In this document: piece by piece, positions 1-8,083 of the stretch
Position numbering within the stretch: position 1 is the first letter of the stretch
Layout: every line of letters begins with the position of its first letter
Origin: a bacterium
GTDB lineage: Bacteria; UBP13; UBA5359
DNA: 10,583 nt
Direction of reading: 5' to 3'
NCBI GenBank assembly: GCA_028685295.1
Contig: JAQUEL010000069.1
Location: 1-10,583, forward strand
Made by a program: the position numbers and the translations under genes
The notes under the pieces: model-generated
Told to the model about the DNA's origin: nothing
Databases searched by the model: none
The model's input: only the letters and a program-made list of their open reading frames with translations

Positions 1-662
1 CTTAGCACCGCTCCATGCGACCACCATTCGACATGCCCATCTGCAAAGCCCAGGTTGAGGCCATCGTTATGCCGGTATGTCATGCCGTAAGGAACTCCAT
101 TGCTGCCGATAGTATCAGCGCCATTTATAGGAGAGCTGTTATTCCAATCAGTATCGTAATAAAACCCGCTGCTGTTTGTGGTCCAATCCGCATCAGCAAT
201 CAGCCAGGCCTCTGCAGGCTTTCGTAAATCCGTCAAAGACATGGGGAAAGGAGTTGTTTGAGGAGTTATTCCGGAAAAACCGGAGTACGCTCCCATTCTA
301 AAATTAAAACAGTAAGACCGATTATTGCCTGAGGTGCCGCCATACGTATAATTATTAAAATCCACTCCCGGTGTCCGCGTTTTATCACTGGGGCAGTCCA
401 TGATAGTTATGGGCATGTATGTCGGTACAAAGCGTGTCAATATACGGCTTACGCCAAAAACGGGGAAAGTTTCATCCCAATCCTGCGTGTATTGTAATAT
501 TGCCATTATAATCTGTTTCTGATTGGAAGCACATTGAGCCTGCCGGGCCTTCTCTCGGGCCTGACTGAACACGGGCAAGAGAATTGCTGTCAATATCGCT
601 ATAATCAATATTACGACCAAAAGCTCTATAAGAGTAAATCCCCTTTCTTTTTTATGCTTCAT
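1..662 (-). CDS. Pseudopilin-like protein, prepilin N-terminal motif and H-X9-DG domain (3' end off window)
   Basis: I translated this frame by hand; it stays open from the ATG at 662 to the left edge (220 codons), so the C-terminus is missing. A short basic leader (MKHKKERG) precedes [19 protein letters not shown], a class III prepilin signal. Prepilin peptidase should cut between Gly8 and Phe9, and Glu13 is the conserved +5 Glu. Next come the amphipathic segment [13 protein letters not shown], a C-A-S-N-Q-K-Q motif, a [12 protein letters not shown] stretch, and M-D-C-P-S-D. Near the edge [18 protein letters not shown] fits the H-X9-DG box exactly (His, nine residues, Asp-Gly). Such proteins are exported, anchored by the N-terminal helix and presumed to assemble through type II secretion/type IV pilus machinery; individual roles are mostly unknown. 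The start is supported by AGAGGTGA at 671-678, 8 nt upstream. It lies 82 bp after the glycosidase-like gene on the same strand, behind a strong stem-loop, and may be expressed separately from that gene. Confidence 0.93.
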   Translation of the reverse strand, partial: MKHKKERGFTLIELLVVILIIAILTAILLPVFSQAREKARQAQCASNQKQIIMAILQYTQDWDETFPVFGVSRILTRFVPTYMPITIMDCPSDKTRTPGVDFNNYTYGGTSGNNRSYCFNFRMGAYSGFSGITPQTTPFPMSLTDLRKPAEAWLIADADWTTNSSGFYYDTDWNNSSPINGADTIGSNGVPYGMTYRHNDGLNLGFADGHVEWWSHGAVL

Positions 663-694
663 GATACAAATCACCTCTCTTTATATTTCATGGC

Positions 695-736
695 GCCCTG
701 TCGCCGGGCGGCACCATCTCAGACCGGCGACAGGGC
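695..736 (-). repeat. Perfect 13-bp inverted repeat (mRNA stem-loop) before the pseudopilin gene
   Basis: The arms GCCCTGTCGCCGG (695-707) and CCGGCGACAGGGC (724-736) are exact reverse complements, separated by a 16-nt loop (708-723). In the minus-strand transcript this is a GC-rich hairpin that ends 16 nt before the Shine-Dalgarno of the pseudopilin gene and starts 8 nt after the stop codon of the glycosidase-like gene. No T-run follows on either strand, so it is not a typical intrinsic terminator. It could be an mRNA-stabilising or processing element that uncouples pseudopilin expression from the long glycosidase message, or a copy of a dispersed REP-like palindrome. The function is inference; the repeat itself is read directly. 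Confidence 0.85.
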
Positions 737-744
737 ACACACCT

Positions 745-3700
745 TTACGATTGCCTGAAGCCCGCCTCCAGAATCTGGAATGATGTTTGCCCTGTTATCC
801 CTGACACGGTATCACGCACGGTGATCGTCCAGTTCCCGGGCGCATCATTGAGCGCTATCGGCAAACGGTAGGTTCCTTGACCCTTTTTTGCCTCGACATT
901 TGCGGTATAGTGATCCAAAATCTTGCCGTTGACTGATACCCTGACATGTAATATATGCCGACCTGCCTGCCCTCCTTCCGCTGCCACGGCCAGTGTAAAG
1001 GCGGCTGTCTCTCCCTGCTGCGCTTTCGCAGGGCCGGCGATTGTAACTTCAGAGACTTTATAAGGCAGGTTTGCCAGCAAAGCGGCTGAGCCACGCTGCA
1101 ATTCCATGTTGAAGGTGTTGCCGTAGCCAAGATAACGGCCGCGTCGTATATCATAGAGATGCCCGCTATTCTCCAGCTTTCCATGCAACTTCATCACCCT
1201 GGGCATGGTAAGGACCCAGGCGTAATCACAATAATCGTTGGGGGTAAAGCCAAAGTAGGAAGCGCTGCCGTCCTTCCAAGTCACGATATCGATACCCCTT
1301 AATCGTTTGTTGCCGGATGCAACCGTCAGTTCCGGAGTTACATCTGCTATGGCGGCAAGTGCCCGGGCAATGTCCAGATAGAGATCTCCACGCGGTGTAG
1401 TGCGGATGGAGGGTATCTGCTTTGAACGGTAACTTCCGGGCGTATAGTTTCCGGCAAAATTGAGTAACACAGCCTTGCCTTTGCCGATCTTATGCTCGAT
1501 AAATACCGGTGTATCCCCTATCATCTGCAAAGCTTTACCGGTGCTCACCCTGACGGCTGGATCAATTTGCACTGACGGCAACATGCCTCTGATCGGCTGT
1601 TCATACATAACGTTTAGCCGAATATCGGTAAGCTCTCCCGGTTCCCTTCCGGCTATGCGTTCTATGCCGAAGAGATCGTCCAAAAGACCCTTATCCAGCA
1701 ACCTTCCATGCCTGTTCCGGATTGCCGGCAGAACATCGGCCACTACAAGCCCTCCGTTCTCCACAAACTTACGGATCTGCCGGCTTTCCTCCGCGGTGAG
1801 CGCCTGTGAAAAGGGCAGGACCAGCATTTTATAATTGGAAAGTTCTCCCTTTTCGATCTGTTCGGTGGCAATGAATTGCGGTTGCAAGCCGATCTCTTTA
1901 AAGCTCCAAAGGGTGGTCATCCAGGAGGAATATATGCGAGTAGGGCAGCCGGCGCCGGTAGGAACAAAGCCGCCGTTACTTAAAGTGCAGGCATGAATGC
2001 TGGGCTGGCTGTAATGAACGGCTATCGGGGCAAAGCGGCGCTCTGAGGTGATAAGAAGCTTGCCCGGGCCGCTCTTGATCTCCTGCACGCCATCCAAAAA
2101 CGGCCTGGAAACCGGATTGGGCCTCAGATCAGGAAGATAGAGACCAAAGGCAAGATCTCCCTCCGACAAAGGGCGTACACCAAAGTAAGGCACCCAATAC
2201 CAGATTGAGTTCATGCCCCAGAGCAGGCAGCGCCAGGGAATCCATCTCTGCGTGTCACGGTTGAATATGTCGATATATGATCCGTTCCAAAAGCCCCAAT
2301 AAGTATCCGGCTGTTTGAAAGAGGCGGTGATCTCTTTCTCTACAGGGGTCATCCAATATCCACCCATAAGATTGATATGCTTGAACAAATTTCCCCAGTC
2401 ATATCCCCGGTAGCTCTCCGTTTGAAAGGCTCCCTCGAACCCGGTTCGGGCCTTGGGGTCGATTTTCCCTACCGCTTCACCGCCGGCGATCATGGCTTCG
2501 GTGAAATACTCGTCCAGGTGAAGGCGGTGATCCACCCAGCGGGCTTCCTGCTTGCTTTTTTGGGCCTCTTCCAACGTAATGCCGCATACTTCGTTCCAGT
2601 TCGTAAAAGCGGTATTCCATTCGTTGTTTACCGCTTCCAAAGAAGGATATATCCTTTGCAGATACTTTTGAAAATGCCGATTTATCTCCTTATTATCCAG
2701 CGGCTTATCGGTTTTACCGCGAAAGGCCAGGTTGCTTTCGTCTCCCAGACTGTATTCGCTGCAATTGAAAGGATAAAGGATTTCGGTGTAACGGGTAAAG
2801 CGCTCCCGAATAGGCTCCGGCTTGCAATATTGCACACTCGGAATATGGTAGCCGTAGAGAAACGGGCGGCAGTTATACTCTCCGGTAATTATGCCGGCTC
2901 GCCGGGCATGCTCTTCCACAGAAGCAAACTTGGTCATAAGCCGGTCCATACCCGATTTCTGTAAATCTTTATAAATAAAGTGCCTGAAGTATGTATCGGC
3001 GAAGTCCCAGACCATGAAGGAGTAATCATCCCAGCCTGGTCCGACGGCAGGTTGCCTGACCGATATTTGGGTAATGCAGGTATCTACTGTTTTGTCTCGA
3101 GATACCAATTCCGCTTTGATACGGCCGGCAAGAGCAATCATATTCCCGCTGGGAAGGCTGAAAGGAATCGATGTTCCCTCTACCCTTTCAAGTATCTGCC
3201 GGGCTGTGATCCGTCCGAACGAGTCCTCGACTTCCAGTAATAGTTTATCGCCGTTTCGCAAGGGCTCTTTCAAATTGATCCTTCCGGAGATAAGCTCACC
3301 GGGCTTTATAAACTTTTCCCGGATAGCAATCCCTGCTATACCGCGATTATCGGTGACATCGAAAAACGATGAAGCCCAGTTGAGAACATTGCCTCTGCTG
3401 TCCCGTAAGACGGCATCGATAAAATAGCGGCTGATTGGCAGCGCGTTATCGGCTAGAAAAGACGATAGAATATTACCGGAGGGCTTAAAGCTTTTCTCCA
3501 GATGCACGGTGCCATCGATAGAGCGAAGGCGAACTTGAAGATTTATCCTGGAAAGGTTCTCCCTCTCTATTCCCTTGAGCTTCACTTCCAGCGTGCTTAA
3601 CCTGCCGCGATCTATGGTAGCAGGCGTAACGGCCACGGCATCCAGTGCTATAGAGGGACTACGCCCTGCTGCATGCAGAAGCAGCTTGACGGCCATTGAC

Positions 3701-4509
3701 TGATAATAATCGTAGGCACAGCCGTTGGCAAGATGCTCCGTAATGGTAAGCGGAGGACAGATAAATGAATTTACATCCTGTTTTCCTATAACGGCATATT
3801 GGGGCAACACTAACCTTCCCCGTCCCAGCCGGTAAACTTCCACAGCCGGTATGGCGGCTGAAGGGGCTTTCGCCTCCTCCATAAAGGCCGGCAGGGCTGC
3901 ATATGGAACGGATGTTTTGATACTTTCCGGTAAAGCTTCGCTGGCGGCTGATTGCAGCAGCCGGCGCACAACCGGATCATCGGCCTTGTTTCCGGTAATG
4001 ATCAATCCGGCACCTTTGGTTACCTGTCTTTCGATCTTTTGCCAAATATCTCCGGGCAGAATATCGGCATAGATGTTGCCGAGCAGAATTACGTCATATC
4101 TGGATTTGAGCGCTGTCCTGATCCGTTGCAGGGTTTTTCCCGGGCGCTCGGCGGAGTAACCCAAATATTCGCTGCTGTCTTTGAGGCCGGATATCTTGCC
4201 CAGCCCGGCCAGCATGACGACATCATATTGCAGGGACATACGCTGAGAAAGCTCGACAACCTCACGGCTGCCCCAGCGAGGCACGATAAACAATGCTTTC
4301 ACTTTTTTGCCCTTTAGCGGCTTTGCCCAGGGTATATGAGGGGTGACGACCTCCTCCGTAACGCTGAACATGCCTTTATGCCGTTCCTCACCGGGAGCTT
4401 CCCCGGGCCATCCCTCGATTGCCAGGGCCGACTGTCTGGTAATGCAGATCAGTATACCCAGAAGAAAGATACCTCTATATAGCTTGCAGTTCTTTCGCTT
4501 ACCAACCAT
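745..4509 (-). CDS. Secreted GH42-like multidomain protein, copy A (1254 aa)
   Basis: Exported glycoside-hydrolase-like protein; the substrate is unknown. Residues 1-30 form a Sec signal peptide (K/R-rich start, hydrophobic LYRGIFLLGILICI, cut after S-A-L-A). Residues about 68-175 look like a ThuA/GATase-type alpha/beta domain. About 285-490 are two beta-sandwich segments. About 495-780 resemble the GH42 (clan GH-A) barrel: YSLGDES places a putative acid/base at Glu591, followed by the family-like S-L-E-A-V-N-N-E-W segment and D-P-K-A-R-T-G-F-E-G (Glu692). About 820-1020 match the beta-galactosidase trimerisation fold (KMLVLPFSQALTAEE, then F-V-E-N-G-G-L-V-V-A-D-V). About 1145-1248 form a C-terminal Ig-like domain with A-L-N-D-A-P-G-N-W. 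Canonical GH42 has N-E at the acid/base site; here it is D-E, and I find no Glu at the expected nucleophile strand (near Y-W-G-F-W-N-G, about 737-743). It is a full-length paralogue of its upstream neighbour. The start is fixed by AAAGGAG 10 nt upstream, overlapping the neighbour's stop. Confidence 0.9.
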   Translation of the reverse strand: MVGKRKNCKLYRGIFLLGILICITRQSALAIEGWPGEAPGEERHKGMFSVTEEVVTPHIPWAKPLKGKKVKALFIVPRWGSREVVELSQRMSLQYDVVMLAGLGKISGLKDSSEYLGYSAERPGKTLQRIRTALKSRYDVILLGNIYADILPGDIWQKIERQVTKGAGLIITGNKADDPVVRRLLQSAASEALPESIKTSVPYAALPAFMEEAKAPSAAIPAVEVYRLGRGRLVLPQYAVIGKQDVNSFICPPLTITEHLANGCAYDYYQSMAVKLLLHAAGRSPSIALDAVAVTPATIDRGRLSTLEVKLKGIERENLSRINLQVRLRSIDGTVHLEKSFKPSGNILSSFLADNALPISRYFIDAVLRDSRGNVLNWASSFFDVTDNRGIAGIAIREKFIKPGELISGRINLKEPLRNGDKLLLEVEDSFGRITARQILERVEGTSIPFSLPSGNMIALAGRIKAELVSRDKTVDTCITQISVRQPAVGPGWDDYSFMVWDFADTYFRHFIYKDLQKSGMDRLMTKFASVEEHARRAGIITGEYNCRPFLYGYHIPSVQYCKPEPIRERFTRYTEILYPFNCSEYSLGDESNLAFRGKTDKPLDNKEINRHFQKYLQRIYPSLEAVNNEWNTAFTNWNEVCGITLEEAQKSKQEARWVDHRLHLDEYFTEAMIAGGEAVGKIDPKARTGFEGAFQTESYRGYDWGNLFKHINLMGGYWMTPVEKEITASFKQPDTYWGFWNGSYIDIFNRDTQRWIPWRCLLWGMNSIWYWVPYFGVRPLSEGDLAFGLYLPDLRPNPVSRPFLDGVQEIKSGPGKLLITSERRFAPIAVHYSQPSIHACTLSNGGFVPTGAGCPTRIYSSWMTTLWSFKEIGLQPQFIATEQIEKGELSNYKMLVLPFSQALTAEESRQIRKFVENGGLVVADVLPAIRNRHGRLLDKGLLDDLFGIERIAGREPGELTDIRLNVMYEQPIRGMLPSVQIDPAVRVSTGKALQMIGDTPVFIEHKIGKGKAVLLNFAGNYTPGSYRSKQIPSIRTTPRGDLYLDIARALAAIADVTPELTVASGNKRLRGIDIVTWKDGSASYFGFTPNDYCDYAWVLTMPRVMKLHGKLENSGHLYDIRRGRYLGYGNTFNMELQRGSAALLANLPYKVSEVTIAGPAKAQQGETAAFTLAVAAEGGQAGRHILHVRVSVNGKILDHYTANVEAKKGQGTYRLPIALNDAPGNWTITVRDTVSGITGQTSFQILEAGFRQS

Positions 4510-4519
4510 TGATATTTAT

Positions 4520-4526
4520 CTCCTTT
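4520..4526 (-). promoter_or_regulatory. Ribosome-binding site of copy A overlapping the stop codon of copy B
   Basis: The minus strand reads AAAGGAG here, 10 nt before the ATG at 4509. The upstream gene stops at 4525-4527 (TAA), so the last two bases of that stop are the first two of this Shine-Dalgarno. This layout favours translational coupling: ribosomes terminating on copy B would be delivered onto the start of copy A, giving matched amounts of the two paralogues. The overlap is read directly; coupling is inferred. Confidence 0.8.
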
Positions 4527-7500
4527 ATTTCTTATTGACGGTTAATTGCACCTGGCTATGGGTTCCTGTGGCCACATCTCTGGCGGTTATTTGCCAGTTC
4601 CCGGGCTTATCGTTCAATGCCAGCGGTATGGAAAAACTCCCTTTACCTTGAGGACAGAGTAGATTCATACTGTAGCAGGGCAAGGGCTTCCCTGTGGGGT
4701 CGTAGATGTCTATCCGCAATACATGACTGCCGGGAGCGCTGCCGTCTGTATGCACCATACCCTCTACATGCACGAGCTCACCAGGCGTAGCCGCCTTGTT
4801 GCAGGCTAATGAGATTCCGGATACTTTGTAGGGCAAAATAGAGATCAGACATGGATCGGTTCTGGAAAAGATCGTCTTGAATTCTCTGTCTTTTCCCAGG
4901 TATATGCCTTCGGTCATATTATACAGATGGCCGCTTATCGGCAATTTGACGGTTACCTTCCCTTCTTCATGCGGCATAATAAAGGCATAGCTGTTTTTGT
5001 CGGATAAAAAGTAACGGCCGGTACCGCTATATAGAGGCTCGCTACCCTCAGTCGTCTCTTTTGCAACAACGAACTCTGCGGGAGCATCTGCCCTGGTAAG
5101 CGCCGTGGATATTATCTGCCGCAGCCTGGCTCTTTCTTCTTTTTTCATCCCTCTGTAATTGTAGAGAAGAATATTGAGACAGAGTGCGGCGCCTCGGCCG
5201 TAGCTGTTCATGATAACGGCCTGGCTTCCTCCCGGTGATATGCCAAGCGCTTTGCCGGTAGTCGGCTTAAGGTTATCGGCAAGAGCAAAGGCATACTGCT
5301 GACCGTCTATTTGCAGGCTGTTGTCCGGCCTGGTGTTTAAACCGGCCCGTGTGACGCCGAAGACCTCTTCCATATCGTTGGCCGCCGCTATCTTGCCGTG
5401 GCCGTCGTATTGCCCGGGCAGCACATCGGCAATAAGCAGCCCGCCTTCACGGACAAAGCGCTTGATGGCTTCTCTTGCTTCACTGGAAAGGGCATGCATG
5501 GTAGGCAGAATAAGGCATTTATGCTTTCCTTCCTGCAATTTACCGGCTGCAATTTGCTCTGATGCCAGAATGGATGGATAATACCAGAGCTCATCCAGTA
5601 TGACGCTAAAATCGCCGCGTCGCAATGATAGGGCGCGGGCTAAATGCTCATTAAGTGGTGAATAGATTACAGCAATCGGCGAATACTGCGCCTGGCCGGA
5701 CAGCAAGAGCTTGCCGAAGCCGTTTTTTATCCTTTTTACTTCTTCTGTCAGGGCGGCAAATTGGTCTGTAGGTATATAGTCCGGGCCGAAGGCGGCATAG
5801 TTGCCTTCGGCGGCAAAGGCGCTGAAGAAGCCTGCACCGTTGCCGCCGTCCTGTAGTATCTTCCAGGCAAATCGACGACCGTATTCTATGCCTCTGCCAT
5901 AGAGGCCCCAATCCCATAGCGGTGCTTTTTCCGGCAAAAAGGCGCTCCATTGCCTGGTGCCTCCGTATCCGCCGGCCATGCTCATAGCTTTTCCCAGTTT
6001 GTAGTAGTCGACTCCGGTCCCTCCGCCATAGAAGAAGCCCTCTGCACCTACTCGGGCGTCGGGATCTATCTCTTCTATGGCTTCACGGCCGAAGCGGTGA
6101 ATATCGGCGAAAACACTATCCATATGCACTCTGTGGTCCAGCCAGGGGGCAAGATTATCCATAGCTTTCCCGGCCTTGAGCGCTTGCAGAGTTGACGGTA
6201 TCGCTTCATCCCATGAATTGAAGACGCTGTCCCACTCGCTGTTCAACGCATCAAGGGTGGTATATGCTCTCTTCAGTTCAGCCTGAAGAGAGTGCACACA
6301 GGTCTTTGAAAAACAGATATCCGGACCCGCCTGATCGCCTCTTTCATGGGCAAGACCGTTCTCATCACCTAAGCTGTAGAACATGGGAGCGTAAGGCATG
6401 AGGCTGCGGGTAGTTGTTTGCAGATTCCTGGCCATCCTCTCCCGGAAAGAGGGATCGGTAAGACAGGGTGAGCGTTCAAGCTTCTTGGATATGGGTTTGG
6501 GATAAAGGCTGTATATATAGGGGACCATATATAGATTTAATCGGGACAGCTCTTTAGCATCTTCACTTGCATCTCCCATGCGGGTCAGCACGGCGTCGAC
6601 ACTGCACTCTGTCCGGGCCAGTTTTAATATATTGCGCTCCGGATAGCTGCGACAGGAGGAGGCGTTCCCCCAGAGAAGATAGAAGAAATCCGAAGGGTCT
6701 TTTTGCAGCCGCACCGGAAAGCTTTGAGCATTGTCCATGATCTTATTCTCCTGCCGGTAGAGCTCGGCTTTGATGGTATGCAGCACGGCAAGGGGCTGGA
6801 AATCCGGTATGGCAAACTGCACCTTCTGCCGGGCGGGAAGCTCCCGGCAGAAGATCAATCGTCCCAGACTGTCTTCCAGGCTTATCTTGATGATGCTGCC
6901 GGGCTGCTCTTTGTCCAACAAAATATTACCGGTGATCCTCTCTCCAACCTGATAACCATTCTTATCCAGGCTCACCGTCATGACAACAGGGGCGGGCCTC
7001 TCCCAGGCGACGGACTTCCAGTCGGCAACTGTCTCCTTGTTTTTCAGCTGAACATCCAGGTAATGTATCCCTGCCGGCAGGTAAGGCAGGGGGATATCCA
7101 AACGGGTGCCGGAGGGCATGGAAATCTCTTTGCTTATCCCGGCTTCGCTCTTCCCCTCGTTATCCCGCAAGGTCAAGACCAGGTTCATCGGCTCTTTTAT
7201 AGATCCGTTAAGTTCTATTCGACATATATCATCAATAACTTTGACGGCAGCGATGCCTGTTGTAGCTGTACGACCTACAAGATGAAGAATCACTTTCGAT
7301 AAAAGGGACATATAATAGTCGTATTCTATAAAGGTGCTCGCTCCCCGGGGTGTCAGGGAGTAAAAATCGCCGCTGCGATAGCGGAGAAAGAAGAGCTTCC
7401 CTTTGCCTGCCTGACTCTTGCTCATATATTTGGCTGCCAGGCTCTCTGCGGTATTGAAACCGGCAAAGGCGCTAAGTCTGCTAAAGGGTATGGTATTTGC

Positions 7501-8019
7501 AATATCTGCTAACGAGGCGTTAATCTTGCCTCGTTCGAAGGTCTCGAACAGTTTTCTATCAAGCCCCTGTGGATCCACATAAAGCAATCCACATCCTGCC
7601 TCAATATGACGCAGAAGTATCTCGCGTATATCCTCCGGAATAAATGTCCAGCGCAAAGCGCCGATGATGATTACATCATAGGGCCTTTTCAATTTCTCTC
7701 TCAGATACTCCCATGCCTGGGGCTGCAGGGCGGTTTGCGCAGCATTATCTCCGCCTGGTCGGTCAGCATACGGCACCGCTGCCACAGTACAAATGATGTC
7801 AAGACGCTCTGACAGTTCAAGAATGTCTCGTTGCCCAAAGGCGGAGGTAATTACCAATGCATCGATTTTACTCCGGCTAAGCGGTTTGGCCCATGTTGTG
7901 GCGGGAGTAATTACTGTGTGCTGAATCTGGCTGTAACTATACGTTCTTTCGGCAGCCAATGCGCAAACCGGCAAACAAAGGAACCAGATGCAAAGCAATA
8001 CGGTTATACTGCGCTTCAT
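4525..8019 (-). CDS. Secreted GH42-like multidomain protein, copy B (1164 aa)
   Basis: Paralogue of the downstream gene with the same domain order. A Sec signal peptide covers residues 1 to about 23 (MKRSITVLLCIWFLCLPVCA, then L-A-A). An alpha/beta GATase-like domain is at about 50-150 (I-T-P-x3-W-A-K-P-L leads in, as in copy A), and beta-sandwiches span about 255-440. The GH42-like barrel is at about 445-735 with FYSLGDENG (putative acid/base Glu553), D-A-L-N-S-E-W and D-P-D-A-R-V-G-A-E-G (Glu660). The trimerisation-like domain is at about 770-950 (LILPTMHALSSEARE, then F-V-R-E-G-G-L-L-I-A-D-V), and a C-terminal Ig-like domain at about 1065-1160 has A-L-N-D-K-P-G-N-W. As in copy A, the acid/base motif is G-D-E and the expected nucleophile strand (near L-W-D-W-G-L-Y-G, about 701-708) shows no Glu. 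The start is supported by GAGGAGG at 8028-8034, 8 nt upstream. It follows the LamG gene by 64 bp. A cell-surface or periplasmic glycosidase is likely; true beta-galactosidase activity is not established. Confidence 0.9.
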   Translation of the reverse strand: MKRSITVLLCIWFLCLPVCALAAERTYSYSQIQHTVITPATTWAKPLSRSKIDALVITSAFGQRDILELSERLDIICTVAAVPYADRPGGDNAAQTALQPQAWEYLREKLKRPYDVIIIGALRWTFIPEDIREILLRHIEAGCGLLYVDPQGLDRKLFETFERGKINASLADIANTIPFSRLSAFAGFNTAESLAAKYMSKSQAGKGKLFFLRYRSGDFYSLTPRGASTFIEYDYYMSLLSKVILHLVGRTATTGIAAVKVIDDICRIELNGSIKEPMNLVLTLRDNEGKSEAGISKEISMPSGTRLDIPLPYLPAGIHYLDVQLKNKETVADWKSVAWERPAPVVMTVSLDKNGYQVGERITGNILLDKEQPGSIIKISLEDSLGRLIFCRELPARQKVQFAIPDFQPLAVLHTIKAELYRQENKIMDNAQSFPVRLQKDPSDFFYLLWGNASSCRSYPERNILKLARTECSVDAVLTRMGDASEDAKELSRLNLYMVPYIYSLYPKPISKKLERSPCLTDPSFRERMARNLQTTTRSLMPYAPMFYSLGDENGLAHERGDQAGPDICFSKTCVHSLQAELKRAYTTLDALNSEWDSVFNSWDEAIPSTLQALKAGKAMDNLAPWLDHRVHMDSVFADIHRFGREAIEEIDPDARVGAEGFFYGGGTGVDYYKLGKAMSMAGGYGGTRQWSAFLPEKAPLWDWGLYGRGIEYGRRFAWKILQDGGNGAGFFSAFAAEGNYAAFGPDYIPTDQFAALTEEVKRIKNGFGKLLLSGQAQYSPIAVIYSPLNEHLARALSLRRGDFSVILDELWYYPSILASEQIAAGKLQEGKHKCLILPTMHALSSEAREAIKRFVREGGLLIADVLPGQYDGHGKIAAANDMEEVFGVTRAGLNTRPDNSLQIDGQQYAFALADNLKPTTGKALGISPGGSQAVIMNSYGRGAALCLNILLYNYRGMKKEERARLRQIISTALTRADAPAEFVVAKETTEGSEPLYSGTGRYFLSDKNSYAFIMPHEEGKVTVKLPISGHLYNMTEGIYLGKDREFKTIFSRTDPCLISILPYKVSGISLACNKAATPGELVHVEGMVHTDGSAPGSHVLRIDIYDPTGKPLPCYSMNLLCPQGKGSFSIPLALNDKPGNWQITARDVATGTHSQVQLTVNKK

Positions 8020-8083
8020 ACGCTATTCCTCCTCAGTAGTTGCGTATCTTACCCTGTTTTACTGGTTGTTTGCGTTGCCGGCA

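Noticed and set aside
534-758. Plus-strand 74-codon open frame over the prepilin start and stem-loop
   Set aside because: The minus strand here encodes a clear prepilin leader with a Shine-Dalgarno; the plus-strand product has no family features.
2377-2964. Long open frame on the plus strand (195 codons) inside the GH42-like copy A gene
   Set aside because: It is antisense to a well-supported gene, and its translation shows no recognisable domain. It fits a shadow frame of GC-rich coding DNA.
6703-7302. Open frame on the plus strand (199 codons) inside the GH42-like copy B gene
   Set aside because: Antisense shadow of a conserved coding region; the opposite strand has signal peptide, domain motifs and a good ribosome-binding site, while this frame has no recognisable motif.
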